64,000 bases of DNA from Musa acuminata AAA Group (taxonomy: Eukaryota; Streptophyta; Magnoliopsida; Zingiberales; Musaceae), in contig NC_088335.1 of NCBI RefSeq assembly GCF_036884655.1, positions 38,996,001 through 39,060,000 of the forward strand, read 5' to 3'. Positions within the stretch are counted from its first letter, which is position 1. Every line of letters begins with the position of its first letter. The position numbers and the translations under genes were made by a program. Shown here piece by piece: positions 1 through 11,006 of the stretch. The notes beneath the pieces are model-generated. The model saw nothing but the letters and a program-made list of their open reading frames with translations. It ran no database searches and was not told where the DNA came from.

Positions 1-448
1 TTGCAGCTTTGTCAGTCATATTGAGGATATGATCCTGAATTCCTCGAGTGCCATCATACTGAGCCGTAGTCAATTCTTTCATTAATGTGCCAGCCAATGA
101 CTTATCAGCAGATTTAAATATGTCTTCAATAACCTTTAAATATTCCTTTGCGCTAGTTGCAGTCGATAATGAAGTTTTTATGTTATTTGCAATTGTCATT
201 CTTATAAACATTAAACTAAGTCTATCAGATCTTTCACAAACCTTCATTTCATTTACTTATTCTACAGTACTTATATCAGTCAATTTTGCAGGCTTTTCAA
301 CAAGTAATGCTAAATCAAGATCTAATACACCCAGTGTGAATTGCACATGCTCTAACCATTCTGAATAATTTGATCCAGAGAATACAGGGACACTTGAAGC
401 ATATGAATGTATATGCAGAAGTACCACTGCAAAAATATAGAATAACAT
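1..448 (-). pseudogene. Copia gag (UBN2-like) fragment with an internal stop
   Basis: The minus strand reads from an ATG at 448 through a typical plant copia gag N-terminus (VPVFSGSNYSEWLEHVQF, the FxGxNYxxW signature). It meets a TAA just after LTDISTVE near 257 and then continues in the same frame with gag-like sequence (SDRLSLMFIRMTIANN, then SAKEYLKVIEDIFK and DKSLAGTLMKELTT) to the window edge. Gag forms the virus-like particle that packages element RNA. The single in-frame stop and the truncation by the edge make it a broken copy as seen. The family call is firm; how far gag extends cannot be seen. Confidence 0.85.
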
Positions 449-970
449 TAATGCTTTGAGTTTGTCAAAAATTGATGAACTATTGATATAATCTATATTA
501 CACCTTTGGGTAAAATATTGATATATCTAGTGTTCACTCAAGAATATTTATAGAGGACTGATACCATCCTTGTGGAATAATGTTGTTACCTTTGGGTATA
601 CAACCCTAAACTGTAAGGATATCCAAAAACAGTATCATCCTACCCCATCATATAATTATTTGAATTAGATTCTCCTTTGGGATTATCTAAATCTCTTAAT
701 TATATGTGTCATTATGAATATTATTTCCTTAATATCATTTAGGACTAATTCCTTAATAGTATTTTATAAGTCATTAGTCTAGGTCACTTTGGTGGCTACA
801 AGACTAATGCAATAATATAAAATAAAAATATCATATAAATGATAAAACTTTTATTGTAATTCATATCACAAAAGTCTATCATCCTAGGCCACTTTGGCAA
901 CTACTAGTCAGATAAAACTTAGGGAAATGAATTACAAATAATATTTATCAATTTCTTTAATTTTTGCTAA

Positions 971-1162
971 GCAATTCAATAATAAAATAACCATAATAAT
1001 TATTGAATATTAATGCAAAGCAATTCAATAATAAATAACAATAATAATTATTGAACATTAATGCTAAGTAATTCAATAATAAATAAAAATAATAATTATT
1101 GAACATTAATGCAAAGCAGTTCAATAATAAATAACAATAATAATTATTGAATATTAAACAGT
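971..1162. repeat. Four tandem copies of a 48-bp AT-rich unit in the copia leader
   Basis: Units start near 971, 1020, 1068 and 1116, each beginning with a variant of GCAATTCAATAATAA and ending with ATTATTGAA(T/C)ATTAATGC. Spacing is 49, 48 and 48 bp. It lies in the untranslated leader of the minus-strand copia element. The repetitive protein read from it (LLLNCFALMFNNYY repeated) is an artefact of the repeat. Confidence 0.85.
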
Positions 1163-1190
1163 ACAAAAACTCATATGATAATCATGATAA

Positions 1191-1466
1191 TATATAAATC
1201 ATGCCATGTGAAAGGTAAATATTATTTCACAATTTCATATATATACATACATATGAATAAATAAATAAAAGTCTAAAAATAATAATTAGATTTTTAATTT
1301 TATTTACCACATGTAAAATCAATAATTTATATAAATCATGCATTCATGTGAAAGGTATACATTATTTCACAATTTCATATATATACATGTGAATAAATAA
1401 ATAAAAGTCCAAAAAGCAATAATTGGATTTTAATTTTATTTATCACATGTAAAATCAATAATTCAT
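1191..1466. repeat. Two tandem copies of a 137-bp AT-rich unit
   Basis: TATATAAATCATGC starts at 1191 and again at 1328. Both copies contain ATGTGAAAGGTA, TTATTTCACAATTTC and a matching AAAATCAATAATT end. It is leader sequence of the same copia element. The stretch 449-970 shows further loosely repeated motifs (GGTCACTTTGGTGGC at about 783, GGCCACTTTGGCAAC at about 887) and no gene. Confidence 0.75.
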
Positions 1467-2076
1467 ATGAGAAAACTATAAAGTAAACCATAATTTATAA
1501 TTTTTTTTAATCAAAAATTAAATCCAATCAAATAATCAAAAAAATATAATTATGATTAAAAATTAATCATAATTATAATAAATCATATTTATCAATTTAT
1601 AATTGAGAATATGAATTAAATTTCTTAATTTTGATAAAACCATAAATATTTGAAATGTTATAAATCAGAAATATGCGAATGGCAGAACTATAATTTTGGC
1701 ATAAATTAAACCCGAGGGTAAAATCATAAATATGCTGACAGAACAAAATCTGAAATTACTAAATTTATAAAGGGTAAAATTATAATTTTGCAAAACCCTA
1801 GTCTCGAGGGTAAAACCATAATTATGCCAAAAACCCTAATCTAACTTCGTCGCCGCCACCTGCGCGAGCGGCGCTACCGCTGTGCGCGGTTGCGAGCTGC
1901 CGCTGTGCGCGGTCGCTGCCTCCACGGCGTTGCCGCTTGGGGCTGCTATTGCTCACGCGCGGTCGCTATGGCGATTCTTGCCCGCGCGTGGCTGCTGCTA
2001 GCGCGCGGCCGCCGCCTATGCACGGCCTACTCACGCACGGCCACCACCTAGGCTGTCTGCCTGCAAGTGGCCGACC
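1467..2076. other. Copia leader: AT-rich DNA then a GC-rich block, no gene
   Basis: To about 1830 this is AT-rich with repeated GAGGGTAAAA(T/C)CATAA motifs. From about 1845 to 2076 composition flips to very GC-rich with repeated GCGCGGTCGCT / GCGCGGCCGC patterns. The block ends exactly at the nested LTR element. It resumes at 6620 and leads to the primer-binding site of the outer element, so both halves belong to its 5' leader. No credible reading frame. Confidence 0.6.
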
Positions 2077-2521
2077 TGTCACGGACTTAGCTGGTTTTGC
2101 CTAAGTCGTGCGGCACCCTTGCGTGTCCGTCCGTAAAGGTAAGCCTCCCCGAAGCCTCCCATGTCCCTTAGGACCCACAAAAGAGAGAATGGGTTAGAGA
2201 AAATGCCTCATTCGGGATCCACAAGCAAACATTTCCGAAAACACTTCATAGATAATGCAAATTACAAACAGACTTTATAAGCTCTGAACAATTGCACAAT
2301 AAAAGGGTAAAATGGTCCATTATAGATCGAAAATCACTCGCACGTGTCCACATGACACAATCTTTATTTACAAGCCTAAAGCGGTCACCAACCTAACTGA
2401 AATGAAACTATTAAGCCTTCGGCCGTCCCTCTACATGTTGTACAAAGCATGAACATACCAAAAGACACGGACATACATAAGCATTACATCAAACATCCTG
2501 TTTAAAAGTTTGTCCGTGACA
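2077..2521 (-). repeat. 3' LTR of the nested element
   Basis: 445 bp, TG...CA, with 10-bp inverted ends TGTCACGGAC/GTCCGTGACA. It differs from the partner LTR at roughly 27 positions counted by eye (about 94% identical), mostly C/T or G/A changes. Confidence 0.9.
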
Positions 2522-5500
2522 TTCTCCCCCACTTATTCCTTCGACGTCCTTGTCGAAGCCTTTGTCGACACTGCAACTTCTCGCCTTTGCTGAGTCTTCA
2601 ATCTTCTGCTCCAGCTGCAATGCGTCTCTTGGCTCCCAACTGCTCTCCGCTACTGTTTTTGAGTAATTAAACCTTTGATCCGCCATGCTGCTTCAACTCA
2701 CCAATGACTCTGACTCTAGTGTGGGGTTAGCTGAGTTATGTTGATCCTTATTGATTCCTGCGGATCCTCCAAATGAAGGAAAAGACCATCCTTACTACGC
2801 TAGTCTCTCAAATGCCTCATGCTGTTTAAACTAGGTGGATGCTTGTTGGAGCTTTTAACGAGCATCGTCTCGCAAACTTCTGAAGTTTTGGATCCTTCCT
2901 CTACAAAATTTGCTCATTGACTATTCTTTCACTTAGTTGTCACATCTAAGTAGGTTCGCATCACTTCCGCTTTCGATAGGCGTTTTGTTGGAAAATGAAG
3001 CGGACAATCTACTCTTAGTAACACTGATCACCGTTGGTGAGGATTTGACAACTATTGTCTTCCATTATCTTCGAAGGGTCTTTGAACATATGCAAAGCTC
3101 CTCTGCTAGATAAATAAGAGAATTGGGGTATTCGGTTTCGCCCATTCTCTTAAGAGTTGAGAAGGCAAAGGTTACTTGACTTTGCCCGCCTCCTCGAGGT
3201 TGAACTCCATGCATCGATTTGGTTACTAGCCTTCACCTGCTCTTTGCTCACACTTCTAAAGCACTTGAAGTGTTTGCACTCCTTGAGTTGAGTTAGCTAC
3301 TGTGATTCACCTTCTCAATGCCATCGAACTTCTGGAATACAGGAAGTTTTCACCTCAACTTGGAGTAATTCTCTAATAGATTTGGTCGCCTCTCGGATAT
3401 ACCGTCTTCTCCATCAACCTTGCAGCCTACTCCCTTGAGTAGCGAAGGTACAGCACCGCGTACTGCCTGCTTCGTTCCTTGGTCGTGCACTCTTGCCTGA
3501 CCCAAAGTCCTTCACTTTTGGCTATCTTGATGAGAAACTCATTGACACCGGTCTTACGAAGTTCCTTGGCCTCTGCCCTTTAGCCTTGTCTCGGTACTTG
3601 GAGATTGCCTCTACATGCTCCACCTCCTCGGCCCCTTTCACGACCAAGCGCTCTCCCTCCATGAGAGTAACGGATCAATGACTTTCACGGAAGTCCCGCC
3701 TCTACGGTACCATGGCGCTGCCATGCCCATGGCCCTACTATCCGTCGCCTCGCATCTGCATCCCTTTTCTTCACGATCAGTAGATATGTCTCTGTGGCAC
3801 TCCTCTGAGTCCACCTCCATTCTAACTTATGCTTGATTTTGGGTAGCTAAGTCCCTCTGGACTCGTCGTCGCTTCCTCGCCCCTTTCGACCCCCTGCTCC
3901 AACACCTCTATGTTCTCCAAGCAGTCTGTTTGGTCGATGGAAAGACAGACTGCAACTCCCGTGCATGGCCTCTGCTATCACATTGTAGGGTTTGCACCGA
4001 TTCTGTTCTCCTTAGCTTCCTTGGAAGCAATGTTCGCTTACTCGACCTTGTCCTCTGACTTGCCGGGCTCCCTTAAGCGAATATACGCTCTTGAGCAGTC
4101 CAACTCTCCAACTGCTTCAATCATACCTCTATATGATCAAGTCCCTCCCATGGGACTCACTAGTACTTGCATTCGAACTTTTCCCTTAGTGGAACACAGT
4201 CCCCATATGCTGATGACCAAGGCTTTCATCCGATGCAAAATTTGATGCACGCACGGAAGACCTGACTCTACGGTACCATGGCCTTCACTCCTTAAATCCA
4301 TAGCCCTTCTTACCATCGTGTTGTTCACCGAAGTGGAGCTTCCAGTAGCTCTCGATCATACCTCTGTATGATCTAGTCCCTCACAGGACTAGATTGTGTG
4401 TACCACATTGCCACGAACTGTTCCACCATGATCCGCTGCACCATGTCGCCTCCTAGTGACATCGCTATTGCATTCTGATCCTTGTGGGATGAACTCGAAT
4501 TGTGAACCCTCCATGTGTGGCCTCTGCCAATACATCGCAGGGTCTCTTCCACCTTCGATTTTGTTCGCTCCTTTGGCAATCGACCTTCATCCACCCACTC
4601 TTGGGTCATACCTAGATGAAGCACCTCTCTAGGACAGTCCGTCGCCTAGTAGCTCCTGAAGTCCACCGACTTCACTGTAATTTGTGCACCATTGTCTGGA
4701 TCCTGGGCCTCTACCCTTACCAGCACAATCTCCGCTGCGCACCGCTTCCTTCATGACAACTTGAATGGCAACACTATGGCATATTCTTCAAGAGTACCCA
4801 CCTTTGAGTCCTCTTGCCCCGTGCTAAGGCCTTCTGAACCCAATTTCGCCTCCGCAAATTTAGTCGCCTTAGTTCCTCCATCAAATGCTTCTCCGAGATA
4901 AGGTGCATGTGCCCAGAAGCTTCTTTCGTCTTTTTCACCATGTAAGATGAGTCCACTCCGTCAAAATGAAGGACCCATGGAACAACATGATTCTACTCTT
5001 GCCTCTACAAGAGTTCATGTCCTTGACCTCTGTCTAAGGAAAGTATTGTACCTCCGCTCCATGTTCCAACTTCTATGCCGGCTCCCTTCATGCGGCTTGG
5101 GTACTTCGCCAAGTTACACCCAAGTTGCTCCGCTCCTCGTTTTTGCATTGAGTTAATGGTGGCCCTCGCGCCCACCATTCCACGGGTCAGCCCTCCCTTG
5201 AGTCCGATCTCCATATCGACTCCAAGTGTGCCTTCATTTGTGTTGCTTTGGGTCGCTCCCACACTTGATCTCGCAATGCATCCACCAATGCATTCTCTCA
5301 AGCGAGATCATACGACGACTCCTCACCGCTTGCTCGGTCCATTGAGCTTCGTGGAGTTGTTGTTTGTTGAGGTACTCCTCAACATGTGCGGTCCGTCCCA
5401 CATGATTCTCCCTCTAAAGAGTCGGGACTTATCCCTCCTGGATAACTGTCCCGTTAGAACAACATCTCTCTTCGTTTCAGAGACCACCATCCCCTTGGAC

Positions 5501-6160
5501 AACTCTGATTTGCTGAACAAACTGTGCATTGTTCTGCCTCCTGCAAACGCACTTACTAGATTGCGACTCCACGTCAATACAGCCCCCGCTGCACCACTCA
5601 AGGCCTAGCAACATGCTGAACTCATTGCACACTTCAGACTCCTACGGACGTATCCTTCACATGCCGAAGAGAAAGTTTCAATGCTCTATGGCGCCGAGTT
5701 TCGGTCGCCTTGGGATGGCCGCGAACATTCCATCATCCGTATACAAGCTCATGCATGAGTATCGAATTCTTCGAGTTAGCAATTCCTCTCACCTCTGTGA
5801 GCTTTGCACAACTCTTTCGGTCGCTGAGCAACTCATTCCACCTTGGATGGTCTCATCCTTTACCAAGCGCCTCGCTTGCCTTGAGCACCATCAAGTATAG
5901 TTGTTAACGTTGAGCCGTAGCTCAAACTCAACCATCCGCATTCTTCCAAGCTTGCCTGTTCTCGTGATGCCTCTTGCGTGAAGGTTTGGCCATTCCTCTG
6001 AATGCCAATGTCAAATGCCCGCTCCTCCGAGCGACTCCTTTTCCCTACATCTCCATGCTCGTTTTCCCCCAAACTATCGCGTGTGTGCTGACTGCCCTCA
6101 ACGCAGCCCCGCTAGATCCCCCACGTTTGCATGCTAAGTGTTTCTATGAGTGCTTGTCTC
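2522..6160 (-). other. Internal region of the nested element, no recognisable protein
   Basis: The plus strand is pyrimidine-rich, hence the minus strand purine-rich, as in retrotransposon coding DNA. Frames on both strands are short and mutually inconsistent. Phrases such as 'cctctacggtaccatgg' (about 3701 and 4269), 'atacctctatatgatc' (about 4125) and 'atacctctgtatgatc' (about 4359) recur, suggesting ancient internal duplication. I recognise no gag-pol domain. Confidence 0.6.
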
Positions 6161-6172
6161 GCTCTGATACCA
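6161..6172 (-). other. Primer-binding site of the nested element
   Basis: Minus strand TGGTATCAGAGC, 2 nt from the LTR end, matching the 3' end of initiator tRNA-Met. It fixes the element's orientation. Confidence 0.85.
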
Positions 6173-6174
6173 TT

Positions 6175-6619
6175 TGTCACGGACTTAGCTGGTTTTTCCT
6201 AAGTCGTGCGGCACCCTTGCGTGTCCGTCCGCAAAGGTCAGCCTCCCCGAAGCCTCCCATGTCCCTTAGGACCCACAAAAGAGAGAACGGGTTAGAGAAA
6301 ATACCTCATTCGAGATCCACAAACAAACATTTCCGAAAACACTTCATAGACAATACAAATTACAAACAAACTTTATAAGCTCTGAACAGTTGCACAATAA
6401 AAGGGTAAACTGGTCCATTATAGGTCGAAAATCACTCGCACGTGTCCACATGACACAACATTTATTTACAAGCCTAAAGCGGCCACCAACCTAACTGAAA
6501 TGGGACTATTAAGCCTTCGGTCGTCCCTCTACATGCTGTACAAAGCATGAATATACCAAAAGACAGGAACATACATAAGCATTACATCAAACATTCTGTT
6601 TAGAAGTTTGTCTGTGACA
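6175..6619 (-). repeat. 5' LTR of the nested element
   Basis: 445 bp, same length as its partner, TGTCACGGAC...TCTGTGACA, followed outside by GACC. Confidence 0.9.
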
Positions 6620-6631
6620 GACCGTTGCATG

Positions 6632-6736
6632 GACGGGTTCCGTAATACCTGCGTATGGGACGAGTTCTGTGATACCCACGTGTGGGATGGGTTCTGTGAT
6701 ACCCGCGTATGGGATGGGTTCTGTGATGCGCATGCT
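6632..6736. repeat. 27-bp tandem repeat (3.6 copies) in the outer copia leader
   Basis: Units start at 6632, 6659, 6686 and 6713, consensus GA(C/T)GGGTTCTGTGATACCC then GCGTATGG; the fourth is partial. It lies between the nested insertion and the outer element's primer-binding site. Confidence 0.85.
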
Positions 6737-6868
6737 ACCTAGCGTAGTCGCAGATTCACAACGAGGTCAACGGTGACCATTGCTGCTTAGCAATTCTTAG
6801 AAGATGAAGATAATTTTATGCATCGTAAATAAATTTATAGATCTAATATATTTGATCTCAAAAATCGG

Positions 6869-6880
6869 GCTCTGATACCA
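6869..6880 (-). other. Primer-binding site of the outer copia element
   Basis: Minus strand TGGTATCAGAGC (initiator tRNA-Met type), 2 nt from the LTR end at 6883. Confidence 0.85.
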
Positions 6881-6882
6881 AT

Positions 6883-7205
6883 TGTAAGCATAAAATCTAT
6901 AATTCTGTTATATCTGAAATGCGAAAATAACTTATATGCCAAATCAAAATGTATAGATCTAAATTATTACGATGCGTACCTTTTGATGTCATCTTCTCAT
7001 ATATCTCGCACCGTCTGTAAGAAGTGCAAAGAGGAGTAGATCCTTTCTCCTCTTTTCCTATCCTTTCACAGGACCACTAAGATTATCTCCCGAGGAATCG
7101 TTCCGTAAGCGGACTTAATCTATTAGCAAAAATATCTGAACGGAACCCAATTAGTTATTACATTATATATCTTATTCAATTATAAAAGATCCACATAATC
7201 TAACA
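6883..7205 (-). repeat. 5' LTR of the outer copia element
   Basis: 323 bp. On the minus strand it begins TGTTAGATTATGTGG and ends TTATGCTTACA. It contains CTCGGGAGATAATC and CTAATTGGGTTCCG blocks that reappear, diverged, in the LTR at 62385-62851, so the two elements are the same family. Confidence 0.85.
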
Positions 7206-7505
7206 GAATGATCCAAGAATTAAGTTTCATTTTGATGGCCAATTAACGTGATATTTTTATCAAATGCTTAAGGGGAGAGAATCTTGTATACTAAAGAAAA
7301 ACTACTCTTTCGTTAGAAGGGGGCAAAAAAGAGGGGTAATATGAGAAGGGAAAGTGTTTCTCATGGATATGTTTAATAGGATAGTAGAAGAAATCTTAAT
7401 AACAGTAAAAATTTACTGGTGACCATTGCAGAACATTTTGTAAGCTGAAACAGGAAGGAAGGGGAGTCTGACTTAAGTTTCTCAAATGTTAAGGCTATAA
7501 ACATA

Positions 7506-7542
<37 letters not shown>

Positions 7543-7986
7543 TTTTGGTTCTCATTTAGGGAATATTTGTGCAGCCAAGCTAGCTCGTGGATAGTTCATG
7601 ATAATGGGAGTGGTAGGTGGAAATTTTTTATTTTTTATTTTTTACAAGCTTATTAGTTCAAACTAATAAGTTCTTTCTTTTTATTGATGGTGATGTGTTG
7701 TGAAAATTCACAAGCTTGAGAGCACCCAATTTTATTCTTTTCTTTTTTTATATATATGTTAAGCCTAATTGTAACCACATATTAGCTTAAAAGTGCCAAA
7801 AAATGGTGAAACTTAGCACTTATATTAACTAAATTGAAGTTGCTGAAAATAAAGAATCGCTGCCGGTGGTGCATTCCGGCCACAGTACTTGTCACCAAAA
7901 GTCCATGTAAAATGCAAGCTTTTTTTCCATCACTCATCACTACCATCTGCAGCATTAGTTCTTACTAGGGAGAGCTGTGAAACCCA
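7206..7986. other. Intergenic DNA with a (TC)n microsatellite
   Basis: AT-rich, no gene seen. A (TC)n run occupies about 7508-7539. Low-complexity T runs follow near 7624-7645 and 7738-7752. Confidence 0.6.
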
Positions 7987-8031
7987 TGTAGGATGAATAG
8001 TAATAGATTTTTTTTTATATTAGAGAAATAA

Positions 8032-8074
<43 letters not shown>

Positions 8075-9238
8075 TTAGATAATTACCAAACTCATCTTAA
8101 ATTTTTTGGATAAAGGTCTCATACTTTCATACATCTAATACGTGAACATTGGAATTATACCATCAGAAATATAATTGTGAGCCCGCATTACAAAGTGAGA
8201 AAAAAATATGATTCATTGATTCATCTCTAATTTATGCATTATAATATTATAATCCTTTTTCATAGACTAAGTATAAAATATATAAGTAAAAAATTAATAA
8301 TCATATCAAATCAAATATATAATTTAATCTTTCATTGGAAGAAGATAATATTCTTTATTAATATGCTTCCATCAGCATATAGATTAATCTTCATAAAATC
8401 TTCCATTAGAATTTAGAATCTTCAATTACAATCTTAATTTATTTTTTTTATTTTTTTTATATTTTTTCCTTGAATAAACTAGCAAACTAGATCAAAATTA
8501 TTTAGTATCTTACCTTATGGCAACTTATAATATGTAAATAACCTCTAACCATTCAAATTTATTTAAATAAGAGATAAAAAAGTTTGCTTTCACCATATAA
8601 AAACTTATCTCAAGTTAATATAATTGAGATATGAATTGACTTTGACGATTGTACATCTTGATTAAATTAAAAGCTTTGATATCAATCTGATGTAAGGATG
8701 AATCGCAATGAAATTTTTTTATAATAAAGGAATCAGAATGAGAGAAAAACAAAAAAAAGACAATAGCTAAAAGATAATAAAAATGAACTTGGATAACTAC
8801 CATACTCATTTCAAGTCTTGATACGGATGAAATCATAGCATCGGAAACATAATTATACCCTCGCACCTATCACATATAAGATGAAAAAAAAAAAAAGTGC
8901 ATTATAATCTTTTAGACCCTTATTATAGGCCAAGAACAAGAAAAATAAAAAAAATTATAATTACATCAAATGAAATATATGATTTGATCTTTCTTTCAAA
9001 GAAGGTAATATTCTTGATTAATATGGTTCCATTATCTTAAAGATCATTTTTCATAAAATCTATCGTTAGGATTTGGAATCTTCAATCTCAATCATAATTT
9101 AAATTTTCTTAATTTTTTTTCTATCTATCTTTTTTGAAATATATTAGCAATTCAGCATATTACCGTGTGAACTTATGATGTATAAAATAAAATTTATCTA
9201 ATTAAATTTATTTAAATAAATAATAGATAAAATTGATT
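7987..9238 (-). mobile_element. Small LTR element (TRIM-like), old
   Basis: Two diverged direct repeats, about 7987-8584 and 8691-9238, align along their length. Both start TGTA(A)GGATGAAT, then share GATAA(C/T)TACCA(A/T)ACTCAT, CATAAAATCT and AGGTAATATTCTT-type blocks and end in AT(A)GATAAAA. Only about 106 bp separates them. Just inside the right copy the minus strand reads TTGATATCAAAGC, a decayed form of the TTGGTATCAGAGC primer-binding site, so the right repeat would be the 5' LTR. There is no coding capacity. An (AAT)n run at 8031-8072 lies in the left copy. Exact ends are uncertain. Confidence 0.6.
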
Positions 9239-9809
9239 TAGTGTCAAAAACCAAAGCAAAGAAACATGGCAAACTAAGAGAGATAAAACATGTAGATTGG
9301 TGTTGGGTTCTGATCCTCTTCTCCCCGCAAAAAATTGGAAGAGACAAATGTCTTGTCCATCTCAGTTTGCACACACATCAATTCATGTCTCTCCTCCATC
9401 TGCAGAAGGATACGTTCCAATATGCTTGGGAACAATTCCAGCCATTCTAAACAGCCACTACATTTATGATAGTCGCAGTCCCCCACTATGGATCTTGAGC
9501 CATGCATCACCCAAATTCCAAATCTAACCTGATCTCAAATTGTTGGGAGAAAAACAAAAAATATATATATATTAGGATAAAAAGACAAAGATGGCTTTAT
9601 GGAAGCCAATAATTGGGCCATGCTAATACACTAGTTTGGATAATACTCTTTGGGGTTCGTCCCATGTTATCCATCGACATGTCCCATTATGGGCGTGGCA
9701 CATACCTTAGTAATTAGGCCAGCATTCTTTTCATCCTAGTCTTATTTTGGTCCAATGTATTATGATTGCTTTATGAAAGAATTCTTCGATGTTGTATTTG
9801 GAGCTGCTG
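9239..9809. other. Intergenic DNA, no gene recognised
   Basis: Overlapping short frames near 9241-9527 on both strands resemble nothing I know. From 9600 it is unique-looking sequence. Confidence 0.5.
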
Positions 9810-10790
9810 GTCAACTTGGGTGTGACAGCGAACCCCGAGATCATCTTGTACTACATGGATATTAAAGCACCGTCTTGATCTTGACCGTTGAGATGGGTGC
9901 TTTAATATTCGTGGCTGCATGGATTGCTGGCTCACTCGAACCGCCTCATGTCACGCTCAAATACTACAATCATCGTGTATGTGGATATTAAAGCACCGTC
10001 GTCCTGATCACGACTATTGACATTGCCGCTTTAACAATCGTGCGTGCATTAATCTTTGGCTCATGTGAACTGAACTGACTGACGCCCGAATCATACACCA
10101 ACTCAAAATCATCGTTGCACGGATATTAAAGTATCATCGTCCTGATCTCTTCTATTATTTGAGATTGGCGTTTTAATAGTCATGGCCGCATGGATTTGTT
10201 GGCTCACTCGAACCAAATATCAACTCATAATCATTTTCTGCGTGGATATTAAAGCACCGTTGTCCTGATCCCCATCGTTGAAATGGACACTAACAGTCTG
10301 TGCGCGCATGGATCGCTGATCACTGGCTGACTCGAACTGGGTCACACCCAGATCAAATACCAACCGATAATCGTCGTGCCGCGTGGATATTACAGCACCG
10401 TCATCCTCATCTCGTCCGTTGAAACGAGCGCTTTAACATATAGTTGCTGCCTCGATCGAACCTCCTCACGCCGGGATCGAATTCCAACTCGTAGTCATCG
10501 CGCGCGTCCATATTAAAGCAATGTTGTCCTGATCTCTACCGTTGCGACTGACGCATTGACAATCGTGCGCGAATGGATCTTCGGCACACTTGCAACCATC
10601 GCATTCTCGGATCAAATTCCATATCATAATAATCATTGCGTGCGTATATATTAAAGCACCGTCGTCTTGATCTAGACGTTGAGATTGGCGCTTTAACAGT
10701 TGTGCGGGCATGGATTGCTGTCACACTCTGTACCGCCTCATGCCGGAATCAAATGCCTACACACCGCAAGGGATGGCAATTTAACCGCCC
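9810..10790. repeat. Tandem repeat array with alternating 124/139-bp spacing
   Basis: Seven diverged units carry GGATATTAAAGCACCGTC or close variants at 9861, 9986, 10124, 10247, 10388, 10511 and 10649. Spacings are 125, 138, 123, 141, 123 and 138 bp, so the real period is a dimer of about 263 bp. Each unit continues with (A/T)CCTGATC, GTTGA(G/A)AT, GCGCTTTAA, a CATGGAT stretch, GGCTCACTCGAAC and ATCAAAT(A/T)CCAACTC. TATTAAAGCACC pairs perfectly with GGTGCTTTAATA in unit one (9861-9872 with 9897-9908). The array ends about 430 bp before the ABCF1 start codon. Confidence 0.85.
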
Positions 10791-11006
10791 ACGTTGTCTC
10801 CACTACCGACGAACGATGGAGATTATTTTATATCAATACGTGGACGGTGGATTAAGTCACCGCATCACAATGTTAATGCAAATATTTACAAATAAAGCAC
10901 TATGAGCCTACAAATGGCCGCAATTGGGAAGCTATCGAACAAATTGGCAATTGCAATAAAACGGCGATCCTCACACAAAAGTTGGAACCCTAACTGCGGG
11001 AGCTAT

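Larger units (their letters stand above)
2077..6619 (-). mobile_element. Non-autonomous (LARD-like) LTR retrotransposon nested in the copia leader
   Basis: Two 445-bp direct repeats (2077-2521 and 6175-6619) both run from TGTCACGGAC to a GTCCGTGACA-type end and flank about 3.65 kb. Orientation is minus: TGGTATCAGAGC lies 2 nt inside the right LTR (6161-6172), and a purine tract (minus strand AAGTGGGGGAGAA, 2522-2534) abuts the left LTR. GACC flanks both outer ends and is the likely target duplication. No protease, integrase, reverse transcriptase or RNase H is recognisable inside, and only short open frames exist. A 65-residue minus frame near the 3' end (2489-2686) contains ESSWEPRDAL, reminiscent of the SWEP motif at the end of Ty3/gypsy chromodomains; that is weak. 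It would need enzymes supplied in trans. Confidence 0.85.
1..7205 (-). mobile_element. Copia-type LTR retrotransposon, 5' part, nested and cut by the window edge
   Basis: Read on the minus strand this is an LTR (6883-7205), a primer-binding site, a long AT-rich leader with local tandem repeats, and a gag fragment leaving at the left edge. The leader is interrupted by a second LTR element at 2077-6619. The LTR starts TGTTAGATTATG and ends GCTTACA, followed after 2 nt by TGGTATCAGAGC, the usual copia site matching initiator tRNA-Met. The LTR is clearly related to the one at 62385-62851. Pol and the 3' LTR would lie left of the window. The gag carries an in-frame stop, so this copy is probably dead. 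Confidence 0.8.

Noticed and set aside
971..1162. Regularly spaced repeats resembling a CRISPR array
   Set aside because: Units are directly adjacent without unique spacers and sit in a plant retrotransposon leader.
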